NCBI RefSeq assembly: GCF_900215355.1
Contig: NZ_OBEA01000005.1
Span: forward strand, 124,001-188,000
Direction of reading: 5' to 3'
Origin: Pseudooceanicola antarcticus
GTDB taxonomy: Bacteria; Pseudomonadota; Alphaproteobacteria; Rhodobacterales; Rhodobacteraceae
Length of the DNA: 64,000 nucleotides
Below, in pieces: positions 16,098 through 25,542 of the stretch; the stretch's first letter is position 1; every line of letters starts with the position of its first letter. The translations under genes and the position numbers were made by a program. The notes under the pieces were generated by a model, which worked only from the letters and a program-made list of their open reading frames with translations, made no database searches and was not told the origin of the DNA.

Positions 16098-18509
16098 TTA
16101 GTGGGCCACGGTCTGGCGCGCGCTTTCCTCGGCGGCCTTGGCACGGGCGGCAGCGGCGGCCTCTTCGGCCTCCTCGTCCCACTCGATGGCCTCGGGCTGA
16201 CGGATCAGCGCCTGTTCCAGCACCTCGCGCACGTGGGTGACGGGGATGATCTTCAGCCCCTCCTTCACGTTGTCGGGGATGTCGGCCAGGTCCTTCTCGT
16301 TCTCCTCGGGGATGAAGACGGTCTTGATGCCCCCGCGCAGCGCGGCCAGCAGCTTTTCCTTCAGCCCCCCGATGGGCATGGCGTTGCCGCGCAGGCTGAC
16401 CTCGCCGGTCATGGCGATGTCCTTGCGCACCGGGATCTGCGTCAGCACCGAGACGATGGAGGTCACCATGGCCAGGCCGGCCGAGGGGCCGTCCTTGGGC
16501 GTGGCGCCATCGGGCACGTGGACGTGGATGTCCCAGTGGTCAAAGCGCGGCGGCTTCACCCCGATCTCGGGCGCGATGGAGCGAACGTAGGAGGAGGCCG
16601 CGTCGATGGATTCCTTCATCACGTCGCCCAGCTTGCCGGTGGTCTTCATCCGACCCTTGCCCGGCAGGCGCAGCGCTTCGATCGACAGCAGGTCGCCACC
16701 GACAGAGGTCCAGGCCAGGCCGGTCACCACGCCCACCTGGTCTTCCTTCTCGGCCAGGCCGTAGCGGAATTTCTTCACGCCCAGGTAGTCGTCCAGGTTG
16801 TCCGCGGTCACCACGACCTTCTCGGCCTCTTTCTTGACGATCTGCGTCACGGCCTTCCGGGCCAGCTTCGCCACCTCGCGCTTGAGGTTCCGCACGCCCG
16901 CTTCGCGGGTGTAGCGCTGGATCATCTCGGTCAGGGCGCCATCGGTGATCTCGAACTCGGAGGGCTTCAGACCGTGGTTCTTCACCTCCTGGTCGACAAG
17001 GTGCTGACGCGCGATCTGCAGCTTCTCGTCCTCGGTGTAGCCCGCAAGACTGATGATCTCCATCCGGTCCAGCAGCGGGCCCGGCATATTGTAGGAGTTC
17101 GCCGTGGTCAGGAACATCACGTTCGAGAGGTCATATTCGACCTCCAGGTAGTGATCCACGAAGGTGCCGTTCTGTTCCGGGTCGAGCACTTCCAGCATGG
17201 CGCTGGAGGGGTCGCCACGGAAGTCCTGGCCCATCTTGTCGATCTCGTCGAGCAGGATCAGCGGGTTCGTGGTCTTGGCCTTCTTCAGCGCCTGGATGAT
17301 CTTGCCGGGCATGGAGCCGATGTAGGTCCGGCGGTGGCCGCGGATCTCGGATTCGTCACGCACACCGCCGAGGCTGATGCGGATGAACTCGCGCCCCGTG
17401 GCCTTGGCGACCGATTTGCCCAGAGAGGTCTTGCCGACGCCCGGAGGGCCGACGAGGCAGAGGATCGGCCCCTTCAGCTTCTTCGAGCGCTGCTGCACCG
17501 CCAGGTATTCGACGATGCGTTCCTTCACCTTCTCGAGGCCGTAGTGGTCCTTGTCGAGGGTGCGCTCGGCAAGCCCCAGATCCTTCTTGACGCGCGACTT
17601 CACACCCCACGGGATGGACAGCATCCAGTCGAGGTAGTTGCGCACCACCGTGGCTTCGGCCGACATCGGGGACATCGACTTCAGCTTCTTGATCTCGGCC
17701 TCGACCTTTTCGCGGGCCTCTTTCGACAGCTTGGTCTCGGCGATGCGCGCTTCCAGCTCGGCGATCTCGCCTTCGCCGTCCTCGCCGTCGCCCAGCTCCT
17801 TCTGAATGGCCTTCATCTGCTCATTCAGATAGTACTCGCGCTGCGTCCGCTCCATCTGCGACTTGACGCGGGTCTTGATCTTCTTTTCGACCTGCAGCAC
17901 GGACATTTCGCCCTGCATCAGGCCATAGACCTTCTCCAGCCGTTCCGAGACCGACAGGGTTTCCAGCAGCTCCTGCTTCTGGTCCACGTCGATGCCCAGG
18001 TGACCGGCCACGAGGTCGGCCAGGCGCGAGGCCTCATGGCTTTCGGCCACGGCGGTCAGCGCCTCTTCGGGGATGTTCTTCTTGACCTTGGCATAACGCT
18101 CGAACTCCTGCGCGACGGAGCGCAGCAGGGCTTCGGTGGTCTCGGCGTCGCCGGGCACTTCTTCCAGCAGCTCGGCACGGGCCTCGAAGTATTCGTCGTT
18201 TTCCAGGTATTCGGCGACCCGCACCCGCACGGAGCCCTCGACCAGCACCTTCACGGTGCCATCGGGCAGCTTCAGCAGTTGCAGGACATTGGCCAGCACG
18301 CCGGTGCCATGAATGCCTTCGGGGGTCGGATCGTCTTCGGCAGGGTCCTTCTGGCTGGCCAGCAGGATCTGCTTGTTCTCCGTCATCACCTCTTCCAGCG
18401 CCCGCACGGATTTCTCGCGGCCGACGAAAAGCGGCACGATCATATGCGGGAAGACCGCGATATCGCGCAGGGGCAGCACGGCGTAGGAGGGGTTGAGAGG
18501 CTCTTGCAT
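16098..18509 (-). CDS. lon: ATP-dependent protease Lon
   Basis: An 803-residue cytoplasmic AAA+ serine protease degrading misfolded and regulatory proteins. The N-terminal substrate-binding domain starts at [11 protein letters not shown] and is followed by a long coiled-coil region. Walker A is GPPGVGKT at about 354-361 and Walker B is LILLDEIDK. The protease domain has the catalytic serine in PKDGPSAG and the catalytic lysine about 43 residues later (GLKEK). ATG 18509 follows AAGGAAAGAGC and gives the usual N-terminus; the frame extends 10 codons further upstream. A sigma-32-like promoter is proposed upstream. Confidence 0.97.
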   Translation of the reverse strand: MQEPLNPSYAVLPLRDIAVFPHMIVPLFVGREKSVRALEEVMTENKQILLASQKDPAEDDPTPEGIHGTGVLANVLQLLKLPDGTVKVLVEGSVRVRVAEYLENDEYFEARAELLEEVPGDAETTEALLRSVAQEFERYAKVKKNIPEEALTAVAESHEASRLADLVAGHLGIDVDQKQELLETLSVSERLEKVYGLMQGEMSVLQVEKKIKTRVKSQMERTQREYYLNEQMKAIQKELGDGEDGEGEIAELEARIAETKLSKEAREKVEAEIKKLKSMSPMSAEATVVRNYLDWMLSIPWGVKSRVKKDLGLAERTLDKDHYGLEKVKERIVEYLAVQQRSKKLKGPILCLVGPPGVGKTSLGKSVAKATGREFIRISLGGVRDESEIRGHRRTYIGSMPGKIIQALKKAKTTNPLILLDEIDKMGQDFRGDPSSAMLEVLDPEQNGTFVDHYLEVEYDLSNVMFLTTANSYNMPGPLLDRMEIISLAGYTEDEKLQIARQHLVDQEVKNHGLKPSEFEITDGALTEMIQRYTREAGVRNLKREVAKLARKAVTQIVKKEAEKVVVTADNLDDYLGVKKFRYGLAEKEDQVGVVTGLAWTSVGGDLLSIEALRLPGKGRMKTTGKLGDVMKESIDAASSYVRSIAPEIGVKPPRFDHWDIHVHVPDGATPKDGPSAGLAMVTSIVSVLTQIPVRKDIAMTGEVSLRGNAMPIGGLKEKLLAALRGGIKTVFIPEENEKDLADIPDNVKEGLKIIPVTHVREVLEQALIRQPEAIEWDEEAEEAAAAARAKAAEESARQTVAH

Positions 18510-18899
18510 GCTCTTTCCTTGATCTTGGGCAGACGGCACCGGCCCCGCTTGGCGGCGACCATGGCAATCTCCGGTTTACAGTTTCTTAATCTGGGCCCTT
18601 TGGCGCGATCTTCAACTGTGTTCGGGCCATCCTGCCTGTAGCGGCAGGCGGCAGCAAGCGCGATATATGGGCTTTTAGGCGAAAAACCATGACGCCTGCG
18701 GCGGCCGGTTCAGGGGACCGTCCCCCGCCGGGACCTGCGCCCCCTTTCGCCCCCGACAGATTTACCGGCGAGTTGAAAGAGTTACCCCCGCCCGGCTGTC
18801 AGCTGGCCGCAAACAGGCCCGGCGGAGGCATGGGCCCGTGGGGTCATGTGCTCAACAGGGACTGGTCAAGCAGCCGCCTTGAGACTAAGAGCCACGGCC
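18510..18899. other. Divergent intergenic region lon/tgt
   Basis: 390 bases without a supported gene between two divergent starts. A heat-shock-like promoter for lon can be proposed at 18588-18616. I see no clear operator or structured RNA for tgt. The tgt start (ATG 18900) has only a weak upstream AAGAG as ribosome binding site. Confidence 0.5.
18588..18616 (-). promoter_or_regulatory. Possible heat-shock (RpoH) promoter of lon
   Basis: Read leftward, GTTGAA is separated by 15 bases from CCCAGATT, close to the RpoH pattern CTTGAA-N13-15-CCCCATNT. It would give a leader of about 70 bases before the lon ATG. lon is a classical RpoH target. The -10 match is imperfect. Confidence 0.4.
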
Positions 18900-20030
18900 A
18901 TGAGCACGCGTTTTTCCTTCTCTCTCGCCGCCACCGATGGCTGCGCCCGCACCGGCACGATCTCGACCCCGCGCGGCGAGATCCGCACCCCCGCCTTCAT
19001 GCCCGTCGGCACGGCGGCCACCGTCAAGGCGATGATGCCCGAAAGCGTCGCCGCCACCGGCGCCGATATCCTGCTGGGCAATACCTACCACCTGATGCTG
19101 CGACCCACGGCGGAACGCGTGGCCCGGCTTGGCGGTCTTCACAAGTTCATGAACTGGGACAAGCCGATCCTGACGGACAGCGGAGGCTTCCAGGTGATGT
19201 CCCTCGCCGAGCTGCGCAAGCTCACCGAAGAGGGCGTCTCGTTCCGCAGCCATATCGACGGCTCGAAGCACATGCTGACGCCCGAGCGTTCGATGGAGAT
19301 CCAGAAGCTTCTGGGATCGGACATCGTGATGTGCTTCGACGAATGCCCCGCCCTGCCCGCCGATCACGACCGCATCGCCCAGTCGATGCGCCTGTCGATG
19401 AGATGGGCGCAGCGGTCGCGCGACGCCTTCGGTGACCGACCCGGCCATGCGCTTTTCGGCATCCAGCAGGGCGGCGACATCGAGGAGCTGCGCGGCGAAA
19501 GCGCCGAGGCCCTGAAGGGCATCGAGTTCGACGGCTATGCCATCGGCGGCCTCGCCGTGGGTGAGGGCCAGGAGATCATGTTCCAGGTGCTCGACTACGC
19601 GCCGGGCATGCTGCCCGAAGACAAGCCGCGCTACCTGATGGGCGTCGGCAAGCCCGACGATATCGTGGGCGCGGTGAAGCGCGGCGTCGACATGATGGAC
19701 TGCGTGCTGCCCTCGCGCTCTGGCCGCACCGGCCAGGCCTGGACCCGGCGCGGACAGGTCAACATCAAGAACGCCCGCCACGCCGACGATCCGCGCCCGC
19801 TGGACGAGCATTGCACCTGCCCCGCCTGCCGCAGCTACTCGCGCGCCTACCTGCACCACGTCTACCGGGCCGGAGAGATGATCTCGGGCATGCTGCTGAC
19901 CTGGCACAACCTGCACTACTTCCAGGAGCTGATGGCCGGCATGCGCGCCGCCATCGCAGAGCAGCGTTTCGATGCCTGGGAGGCCGAGTTCCACGCCACC
20001 CGCGCCCTGGGCGATATCGAACCGCTCTAG
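18900..20030 (+). CDS. tgt: tRNA-guanine transglycosylase
   Basis: A 376-residue enzyme that exchanges guanine-34 for preQ1 in tRNAs with GUN anticodons, a step in queuosine synthesis. Visible motifs: nucleophile region [10 protein letters not shown], substrate site [18 protein letters not shown], the second catalytic aspartate in [17 protein letters not shown], and the zinc site [17 protein letters not shown] near the C-terminus. The ATG at 18900 (MSTRFSFSL) gives the normal length; the frame opens further upstream at 18846. Its stop shares the palindrome CTAG with the stop of the convergent TetR gene. Confidence 0.96.
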   Translation: MSTRFSFSLAATDGCARTGTISTPRGEIRTPAFMPVGTAATVKAMMPESVAATGADILLGNTYHLMLRPTAERVARLGGLHKFMNWDKPILTDSGGFQVMSLAELRKLTEEGVSFRSHIDGSKHMLTPERSMEIQKLLGSDIVMCFDECPALPADHDRIAQSMRLSMRWAQRSRDAFGDRPGHALFGIQQGGDIEELRGESAEALKGIEFDGYAIGGLAVGEGQEIMFQVLDYAPGMLPEDKPRYLMGVGKPDDIVGAVKRGVDMMDCVLPSRSGRTGQAWTRRGQVNIKNARHADDPRPLDEHCTCPACRSYSRAYLHHVYRAGEMISGMLLTWHNLHYFQELMAGMRAAIAEQRFDAWEAEFHATRALGDIEPL

Positions 20031-20599
20031 GCGCTTTCGGGGAGCAACCGCAGCACCCCCGCATGGGCGGCGCGCAGCAGCGCCTCCCTTGCGGCAGCGT
20101 CCGGCGTGGCCTGCGCCTGCCGGACCGCACCCGCCGCCAAGATCAGCGGCGCCGCATAGGCGCAGGGGGGATGCCCCTGCCCCCGCGCCATCTCTGCACA
20201 GATCGCCTCGAAGGCAGCGGTGAGCCCCTCGCGCACCGGAAGGGGCCCGCGCGTGGCGCTTTCGCTGAGCGCCGCCAGCGAACAGCCCCGGAAAATCTCT
20301 GCCTGATGCGCCGGGTCCAGGTAGGCCGAGAAGATCTCTTCCATCTGCGCACGAAGCGCCGCCGCATCGCCCTGCCGTGCCGCCAGCATCCTGAGCACGG
20401 GATGCTCGTGCCGCAGCACCTCTGCCAGCAGCGCCGACTTGGAGGGGAAGTGGGCATAGAACGCCCCCCGCGTCAGCCCCGCCGCCGCCATCACCTTGTC
20501 GATATTCACCGCCTCGAAGCCCTCGGCCCGGAACAACTGCCCCGCCGAGGTCCGAATTCTGTCGGTAATTTTCTTTTTGTTTTCTTCAGTTAGACGCAT
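20027..20599 (-). CDS. TetR family transcriptional regulator
   Basis: A 190-residue repressor with an N-terminal TetR HTH (about residues 10-56: [37 protein letters not shown]) and an Ala-rich ligand-binding C-terminal domain. It is convergent with tgt, sharing the four-base CTAG stop overlap. It is divergent from the MAPEG gene, with a perfect 26-bp inverted repeat 7 bases from its start. Autorepression plus control of the neighbour is the usual TetR arrangement. The ligand is unknown. Confidence 0.9.
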   Translation of the reverse strand: MRLTEENKKKITDRIRTSAGQLFRAEGFEAVNIDKVMAAAGLTRGAFYAHFPSKSALLAEVLRHEHPVLRMLAARQGDAAALRAQMEEIFSAYLDPAHQAEIFRGCSLAALSESATRGPLPVREGLTAAFEAICAEMARGQGHPPCAYAAPLILAAGAVRQAQATPDAAAREALLRAAHAGVLRLLPESA

Positions 20600-20605
20600 G
20601 GGATT

Positions 20606-20631
20606 TTATGTATGTTGACTGACATACATAA
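20606..20631. promoter_or_regulatory. TetR operator (perfect inverted repeat)
   Basis: TTATGTATGT-N6-ACATACATAA: two perfect 10-bp arms around a 6-bp centre, lying between the divergent TetR and MAPEG genes. Size and symmetry are typical of a TetR-dimer operator. It is markedly AT-rich against the surrounding DNA. Confidence 0.85.
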
Positions 20632-20679
20632 ATCACCCTAGCCTCGCTGCGACAAGTCCTTTCTGCCAAGGAGATTCCC

Positions 20680-21090
20680 ATGCCCCAGACCTTTACCCTC
20701 GCCGTGACCCCGCTCTATGCCGCCCTCATCGCCATCCTCATGGCCGTGCTCTCGACCGCCACCGCAGCGAAGCGCGGCAGCAGCGGGGTGGCCCTTGGCG
20801 ACGGCGGAGATCCGGGCATGGCACTGGCCATCCGGCGTTTCGGAAATCTCTCTGAATACGCGGCGATGGCGGTTCTGATGCTGCTGCTGATGGAGCTCTC
20901 GGGCATCGCCGCCCGGTGGCTGCACAGCTACGGGATCGCTCTGGTCCTGCTGCGGCTGCTGCACCCGGTGATCCTCTTCGACACCATGGCCGTCCCCGCC
21001 TGGAAGAAGGCCGGACGCATCGTTACCGGCGCCGGGACCGCCCTGCTTCTGCTCGTCTCGGGAATAGCCCTGCTGATGCGCGCGCTTTGA
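20680..21090 (+). CDS. MAPEG family membrane protein
   Basis: A 136-residue protein with four hydrophobic helices (about 8-28, 58-80, 86-106, 114-134). The family-like segment RRFGNLSEYAAMAVLMLLLME resembles the MAPEG pattern (R-x-x-x-N-x-x-E). MAPEG proteins include membrane-bound glutathione transferases and relatives; substrate and activity cannot be told here. Divergent from and probably repressed by the adjacent TetR protein. Confidence 0.85.
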   Translation: MPQTFTLAVTPLYAALIAILMAVLSTATAAKRGSSGVALGDGGDPGMALAIRRFGNLSEYAAMAVLMLLLMELSGIAARWLHSYGIALVLLRLLHPVILFDTMAVPAWKKAGRIVTGAGTALLLLVSGIALLMRAL

Positions 21091-21156
21091 CCTGCCTGCT
21101 ATGGACGTTGCGCCGCCCATTCCCTATATAATCCGTCAGAAACAGACGGAGCCGAC

Positions 21157-21519
21157 ATGTCAGAGCAAACCGAGCCCCTCGAAGGCACCCCGCTGATCGC
21201 GCCCTCCTCCACCGGCCATCCGCTCTACGACAACGTCGTCGAGGCCTGCCGCACGGTCTACGACCCGGAAATCCCGGTGAACATCTACGACCTGGGCCTG
21301 ATCTACACGATCGACATCAGCGCCGAGAACGAGGTCAAGGTGGTGATGACCCTGACCGCCCCCGGCTGCCCCGTGGCCGGCGACATGCCCGGCTGGGTCG
21401 CCGAGGCGATCGAGCCGCTGGACGGCGTGAAGCAGGTCGACGTAGATCTGACCTGGGAGCCCCAGTGGGGCATGGACATGATGAGCGACGAGGCCCGGCT
21501 GGAGCTGGGCTTCATGTAA
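21157..21519 (+). CDS. sufT: SufT-type DUF59/MIP18 Fe-S assembly protein
   Basis: A 120-residue protein of the MIP18 (DUF59) family: VYDPEIPVNIYDLGLIY near residue 35 and the conserved cysteine in TLTAPGCPVAGDMP. Such proteins assist Fe-S cluster maturation and are usually found with suf genes; here sufT stands 2 kb from an A-type carrier gene (23605) but without sufBCDS. ATG 21157 is preceded by GACGGAGCCGAC. A strong terminator follows. Confidence 0.88.
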   Translation: MSEQTEPLEGTPLIAPSSTGHPLYDNVVEACRTVYDPEIPVNIYDLGLIYTIDISAENEVKVVMTLTAPGCPVAGDMPGWVAEAIEPLDGVKQVDVDLTWEPQWGMDMMSDEARLELGFM

Positions 21520-21586
21520 GCCCCCAAGGCCGGTCGCAGGGCAGTCCCAAGGGCCGCCGCAACCGCTCGAAATCATCGAAAACAGC

Positions 21587-21619
21587 AAGGCGCGGCCCCT
21601 AGATCTGGGCCGCGCCTTT
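21587..21619 (+). terminator. Terminator after sufT
   Basis: A perfect 12-bp stem AAGGCGCGGCCC / GGGCCGCGCCTT around the 8-base loop CTAGATCT, followed by TCTGATT. It lies 68 bases after the sufT stop. Confidence 0.75.
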
Positions 21620-21753
21620 CTGATTCCCCTACCTGTGGTGGAAGCGCCACAGATTTCGTGCGGAAGCATTCACGCTTCCCAGACCCGTGTAAACAGGTTA
21701 ACCTTTCCCAAAAAACACAGGCAGCAATAATAAATAGGGCAAGGTAGAGCAGC

Positions 21754-22392
21754 ATGACCCAACACGTCACTATTCTGTCCGGCGACATTGTCGCCGGCAA
21801 GGCAACAAGCGCGTCCGATCTGGATGAATGTTTCGATGGCCTGGCGCAGGCCGCCGAGATGATCCAGGGCTGGCAGAACGCGCCAGTGGCCTTCACCCGG
21901 CTGGGTGACACCAGCTGGCAGCTGGTTCTCGCACCGGCGCGTCCGGGTCTGCGCGAGGCACTGACCCTGCGCGCCGGGCTGCGCCAGAAGGGCCGCCAGT
22001 TCGATACCGCCATCGCCATGGTCTCGGGCAATGGCCTGATCCCGGCCGATGGCGACCTGGGCCGCGCCGAAGGGCTGGTCTTCCTGACCTCGCTCGGCAT
22101 CCTCGACAGCCTCAAGGGCGCTCGCTTCGGCCATGGCGACGGCTCGGAGCTGGCCGCCGTTGCGCGGCTCGTGGACCATGTCTCGGCCCGCTGGACCGCC
22201 GCACAGGCCAAGGCAGTACTGCCGATGATGGCCCCCGATGCGCCCACCCACTCCACGGTGGCCGAAAGCCTGGGCATCACTCGCCAGGCCGTGCGCCAGG
22301 CGCTCATGGGCGCGGGCTACCCGGCGCTGTCCGAAGCCCTGACCGAGGTCGAGGCCACGCCGCAACCGCAACGCTTCGGCGCCGTCGCCTGA
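21754..22392 (+). CDS. Unknown protein with SatD-like N-terminus and C-terminal HTH
   Basis: A 212-residue protein. The N-terminus (TILSGDIVAGKATSASDL) resembles the start of SatD-like and nucleotidyl-cyclase-like proteins. The middle (AIAMVSGNGLIPADGDLGRA) is unassigned. Residues about 165-190 form a clear helix-turn-helix (STVAESLGITRQAVRQALMGAGY). I do not recognise a characterised family. A single-gene transcript is suggested by terminators on both sides (21587 and 22415). The AT-rich 50 bases before the ATG probably hold its promoter. A DNA-binding role is inferred from the HTH only. Confidence 0.75.
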   Translation: MTQHVTILSGDIVAGKATSASDLDECFDGLAQAAEMIQGWQNAPVAFTRLGDTSWQLVLAPARPGLREALTLRAGLRQKGRQFDTAIAMVSGNGLIPADGDLGRAEGLVFLTSLGILDSLKGARFGHGDGSELAAVARLVDHVSARWTAAQAKAVLPMMAPDAPTHSTVAESLGITRQAVRQALMGAGYPALSEALTEVEATPQPQRFGAVA

Positions 22393-22568
22393 GACCCGCC
22401 TGCGATCACGTTTGAAGGGGCGCCCTGCCGGGCGCCCCTTTCGCTTTTGCGCCCTCCAAGGAGCCCCGCGCACCAGCGCCGAAGCCGGTGGAAGGTCAGG
22501 CATTGCAGCGCATAGTATTCCTCTTCGCTCAGGTCGGGCCGCCGGGGCGGCTGGATCAATGGCATCAT
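22317..22568 (-). CDS. Possible small ORF divergent from the LysR gene
   Basis: An 83-codon open frame (MMPLIQPPRRPDLSEEEYYALQ...) has a good ribosome binding site (AAAGGGGCCGAG) and a plausible acidic-then-basic first half. It runs through the terminator at 22415 and overlaps the end of the gene at 21754. The second half looks non-coding, so either the gene is real with an unusual tail or only the start resembles one. Confidence 0.3.
   Translation of the reverse strand: MMPLIQPPRRPDLSEEEYYALQCLTFHRLRRWCAGLLGGRKSERGARQGAPSNVIAGGSQATAPKRCGCGVASTSVRASDSAG
22415..22442 (+). terminator. Terminator
   Basis: An 11-bp perfect stem AAGGGGCGCCC / GGGCGCCCCTT with a 4-base loop and following T residues, 23 bases after the stop of the gene at 21754. 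Confidence 0.8.
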
Positions 22569-22655
22569 CTCGGCCCCTTTCCTTTTCACTGATGCAACAC
22601 TATCCTTTGAGAACCGCCCCATTCTGCAGCAATTAGCGCAAGAGGTGTTTCATCC

Positions 22656-23534
22656 ATGAAAGATGTCAGCTGGGACGACCTGCATCTCTTCCTGCGTGTC
22701 GCCGAAGCAGGCGGCCTCAGCGGGGCCGCCCGTCGCACGGGAATAAGCGCCGCCACCCTGGGTCGCCGCATGCTGGGGCTGGAGCAGCAAACCGGGCAGC
22801 CGCTCTTTCACCGCGCCCAGACCGGCTACCGGCTGACGCCCTCGGGCGAGGCGCTGCTGAAGCGGGTCCGCGCCATGCAGGCGGCGGCAGAACCCGTGGC
22901 CCAGCTCTTCTCCGAAGACCACCCCCTGCTGCGCCTCTCGGCTGGCACTGCCACGGCCTTCTTCCTGGCGGACCGCTACGCCGAGATCTGCCGCCCCGGC
23001 GATCCCTACCGGCTGCATTTCGTCACCACCGAGGCGACGCTGGACATCGCGCACCGAGAGATCGACATCGGGATACGCAACCGGGCGCCGGACAGCGGCA
23101 ACCTGGCCTCGCGGCCCCTGGGCCAGCTGCGCTTTGCCCCCTACCGCTGCCACGCCATGCCGGGCACCGGCGCGCTGACCTGGGTCGGCATGGACCCCGA
23201 GCACGCCCGCCACCCCGCCGCCCTCTGGCTGCACCGGCAGGACCACAGCATCGCCGCCTATGCCAATTCCGTCGCCACCCTGCACGAGCTGGTGCGCGCC
23301 GGCGCCGGCATCGGTGTCATGCCCTGCATGGTCGGCGACCGAGACCCGGCCCTGACCCGCGCCGGGCCGCTCATCGAGGATCTGGACGAGACGCAGCACC
23401 TGGTCTTTCACGCCGACGACCGCCACCGGCCGGAGCTGCGCCGGCTGATAAACCGGATCGTCACGCTCTACCGCGACAACGAGGATCTACTGGCCGGGCG
23501 ACGCCCGATGCGCGGCGAAGCACAGCCGTCATGA
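22656..23534 (+). CDS. LysR family transcriptional regulator
   Basis: A 292-residue regulator. The winged HTH is at residues 6-65 (WDDLHLFLRVAEAGGLSGAARRTGISAATLGRRML, then QPLFHRAQTGYRLTPSG), followed by a periplasmic-binding-protein-like effector domain. The short VSWDDLHLFLRVAEAG start is typical of LysR members acting on nearby or unlinked genes. No obvious target is adjacent: the next genes are Fe-S carrier and TfoX-like genes on the same strand. The effector is unknown. Confidence 0.9.
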   Translation: MKDVSWDDLHLFLRVAEAGGLSGAARRTGISAATLGRRMLGLEQQTGQPLFHRAQTGYRLTPSGEALLKRVRAMQAAAEPVAQLFSEDHPLLRLSAGTATAFFLADRYAEICRPGDPYRLHFVTTEATLDIAHREIDIGIRNRAPDSGNLASRPLGQLRFAPYRCHAMPGTGALTWVGMDPEHARHPAALWLHRQDHSIAAYANSVATLHELVRAGAGIGVMPCMVGDRDPALTRAGPLIEDLDETQHLVFHADDRHRPELRRLINRIVTLYRDNEDLLAGRRPMRGEAQPS

Positions 23535-23604
23535 CGCCACCGCAGAGCCGGGCACCTTGGAATCGCCCCTGTTGCGGATTACATTCGGCTCAAAGGAGTC
23601 ACCC

Positions 23605-23955
23605 ATGTTCAGCATTCCCGGCAAACAGGCGGTTACAATCACCCCGCGCGCCTCGGCACAGATCGTCAAGCTGATGCAGAAGGACGGCCACCAGGGCCTC
23701 CGGATCGGCGTCAAGAAGGGCGGCTGCGCGGGCATGGAATACACCATGGACTACGTCGACAGCGTCGACCCGATGGACGAGGTCGTCGAACAGGACGGCG
23801 CGCGCGTGATGATCGCGCCCATGGCGCAGATGTTCCTCTTCGGCACCGAGATCGACTACGAGACCTCGCTGCTGGAATCCGGCTTCAAGTTCAACAATCC
23901 CAACGTGACCGAGGCCTGCGGCTGCGGCGAGTCGATCAAGTTCGCGGAGATGTGA
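23605..23955 (+). CDS. A-type Fe-S carrier (IscA/SufA/ErpA family)
   Basis: A 116-residue HesB-domain protein with the three conserved cysteines: C at GGCAGMEY and the pair in EACGCGES near the C-terminus. It carries and delivers [4Fe-4S] or [2Fe-2S] clusters to apoproteins. ATG 23605 follows AAAGGAGTCACCC. The next gene starts 3 bases after its stop. The specific subfamily (SufA versus ErpA) cannot be separated by eye. Confidence 0.92.
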   Translation: MFSIPGKQAVTITPRASAQIVKLMQKDGHQGLRIGVKKGGCAGMEYTMDYVDSVDPMDEVVEQDGARVMIAPMAQMFLFGTEIDYETSLLESGFKFNNPNVTEACGCGESIKFAEM

Positions 23956-23958
23956 TCC

Positions 23959-24345
23959 TTGGCGGTAGATCCTGACTTCCTCGAGCACGTTCAGGATCTC
24001 TTCTCCGGCATGGGGCCGCTGCGCATGGGCCGGATGTTCTCGGGCGCGGCTATCTACGCCGACGAGGATGCGATGTTCGCCATGGTCTCGGCCAGCGGCC
24101 AGATCTACATGAAATCCGACGACAGCACCGAGGCCGCCTACCTCGCGGCCGGGTCCGAGTTCTTCACCTATGAGCGCAAAGAAGGCAGCCGCGAGGTGCG
24201 CAGCCTCATGACCCTGCCCGAGAGCGCCCTGGACGACCCCGAAGAGGCGCTCCACTGGGCCCGGCTGTCGCTGCCCCCCGCCCAGGCCGCCGCCGCCGAG
24301 AAGCGCCGCGCCAAGGCGCGCAAGCAGGCCCGCGCCACGCGCTGA
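23959..24345 (+). CDS. TfoX/Sxy N-terminal domain protein
   Basis: A 128-residue protein with the TfoX N-terminal pattern: DPDFLEHVQDLFSGMGPLRMGRMFSGAAIYADEDAMFAMV, then YMKSDDSTEAAYLAAGSEFFTYERK. The C-terminus is Ala/Arg/Lys-rich. In gammaproteobacteria TfoX/Sxy regulates competence; stand-alone N-terminal domains like this one are widespread and mostly uncharacterised. The start is TTG at 23959, three bases after the Fe-S carrier gene, with GGAG upstream; no ATG fits the conserved N-terminus. Confidence 0.82.
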   Translation: MAVDPDFLEHVQDLFSGMGPLRMGRMFSGAAIYADEDAMFAMVSASGQIYMKSDDSTEAAYLAAGSEFFTYERKEGSREVRSLMTLPESALDDPEEALHWARLSLPPAQAAAAEKRRAKARKQARATR

Positions 24346-24523
24346 CCCGCCCCCGGACCGTCGTGACGGTAATTGAGCCCATGTGGGCGCTACCATTCGC
24401 TTGACCTTGCCCCGCCATCGGCAAGAATGCCCCCAAGGACGGGGCCGGTTCCTCTGGACCGCCGGGCACTCTGGCGCTAAGCCCCAGAAAAACCGGGAAA
24501 ACACCCCTGAGAGGGAGAGCGGA

Positions 24524-25273
24524 ATGCGCAGGAAACTTGCGGCAGGCAATTGGAAGATGAACGGTCTGCGGGCCTCGCTGAAGGAGCTGGAAAAGCTCAA
24601 GGCAGCGCACCCGGACCCGGCCTGCGATATCCTGATCTGCCCCCCCGCCACCCTGCTCGCCCCCGCGGTGGACATGTGCTGGTCGACACCGGTGCAGATC
24701 GGCGGCCAGACCTGTCACCACAAGCTGGCCGGACCGCACACCGGCGATATCTCGGCCGAGATGCTGAAGGACGTGGGCGCCAGCGCGGTGATCCTCGGCC
24801 ATTCGGAACGCCGCGCCGATCACCGCGAGACCTCGGAAGACGTGCGCATGCTGGCGCAATCGGCGCAGGAAGTGGGGCTGACCACGATCATCTGCGTCGG
24901 CGAGAGCCTGTTCCAGCGCGAGGCCACCAATACGCTCGACATCATCGGCGGGCAGCTTTCGCTGTCGATCCCCGACACCTCGAACGGCGAGAACCTGGTC
25001 GTGGCCTACGAGCCCGTCTGGGCCATCGGCACCGGCCAGGTGCCCACCACCAACCAGATCGGCGAAGTGCATGACTTCATGCGCGACCGGCTGGAGGCGC
25101 GCTTCGGCTATGGCGTCGGCAAATCGGTGCGCCTGCTCTACGGCGGCTCGGTCAAGGCCGCCAATGCCGACGAGATCTTCGCCATCTCCAATGTCGACGG
25201 CGCGCTGGTCGGTGGCGCCTCGCTGAAGGCGGCCGATTTCACCCCGATCATCTCGGCGCTGGAAAAGGCCTGA
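24524..25273 (+). CDS. tpiA: Triosephosphate isomerase
   Basis: A 249-residue glycolytic/gluconeogenic enzyme interconverting dihydroxyacetone phosphate and glyceraldehyde 3-phosphate. Active-site motifs: AAGNWKMNG at the N-terminus (Asn, Lys), ILGHSERR (catalytic His), AYEPVWAIGTG (catalytic Glu) and LYGGSVK (phosphate loop). ATG 24524 is preceded by GAGGGAGAGCGGA; the frame is open upstream, but that part is not conserved. It is followed by a 144-bp dispersed repeat and the convergent dctM. Confidence 0.97.
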   Translation: MRRKLAAGNWKMNGLRASLKELEKLKAAHPDPACDILICPPATLLAPAVDMCWSTPVQIGGQTCHHKLAGPHTGDISAEMLKDVGASAVILGHSERRADHRETSEDVRMLAQSAQEVGLTTIICVGESLFQREATNTLDIIGGQLSLSIPDTSNGENLVVAYEPVWAIGTGQVPTTNQIGEVHDFMRDRLEARFGYGVGKSVRLLYGGSVKAANADEIFAISNVDGALVGGASLKAADFTPIISALEKA

Positions 25274-25277
25274 GGCA

Positions 25278-25309
25278 GGGGGCTCCGCCCCCGCCGGCTG
25301 CGCCGCCTC
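25278..25309. repeat. GC hairpin flanking the 144-bp element
   Basis: GGGGGCTCCGCCCCC forms a 6-bp stem with a 3-base loop, followed by a GC-rich imperfect dyad. The same GGGGGC-N3-GCCCCC module flanks the repeat copies near 30.5 and 33.6 kb. It may act as the tpiA terminator. Confidence 0.6.
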
Positions 25310-25313
25310 CCCC

Positions 25314-25457
25314 GGAGTATTTCCAGCCTGGTGATGAAACAGGTTGGGGCATCCTGGCGACCTACCTTTGCAATGGAGAGGGTGCACGCTCCGTCTTGCT
25401 GACGTAGGCCGCCCGGACAGGCACCGTCCCGCATCATCACCAGGCTGAAAATACTCC
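25314..25457. repeat. 144-bp MITE-like element, copy A
   Basis: Bounded by 23-bp terminal inverted repeats (GGAGTATTTCCAGCCTGGTG... and its reverse complement, 22 of 23 matched). The interior is related to that of copy B at 30318-30461, which has exactly the same length but lies in reverse orientation. Shared internal blocks include AACAGG after the left arm, TGCACGCTCC in the middle and CCGTCCC/TGTCCC before the right arm. No coding capacity. It lies between the convergent tpiA and dctM genes. Confidence 0.75.
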
Positions 25458-25542
25458 CGCCGGAGGCATCCGAGTGTACGGAAAGAGAAACGGCGCCCCC
25501 TTTCGAGAGCGCCGCATCCACACAACATCTTACCCCTGAAGC

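Noticed and set aside
16089-18641. 850-codon plus-strand frame opposite lon
   Set aside because: Shadow of lon; Leu/His/Gly/Asp-rich low-information sequence.
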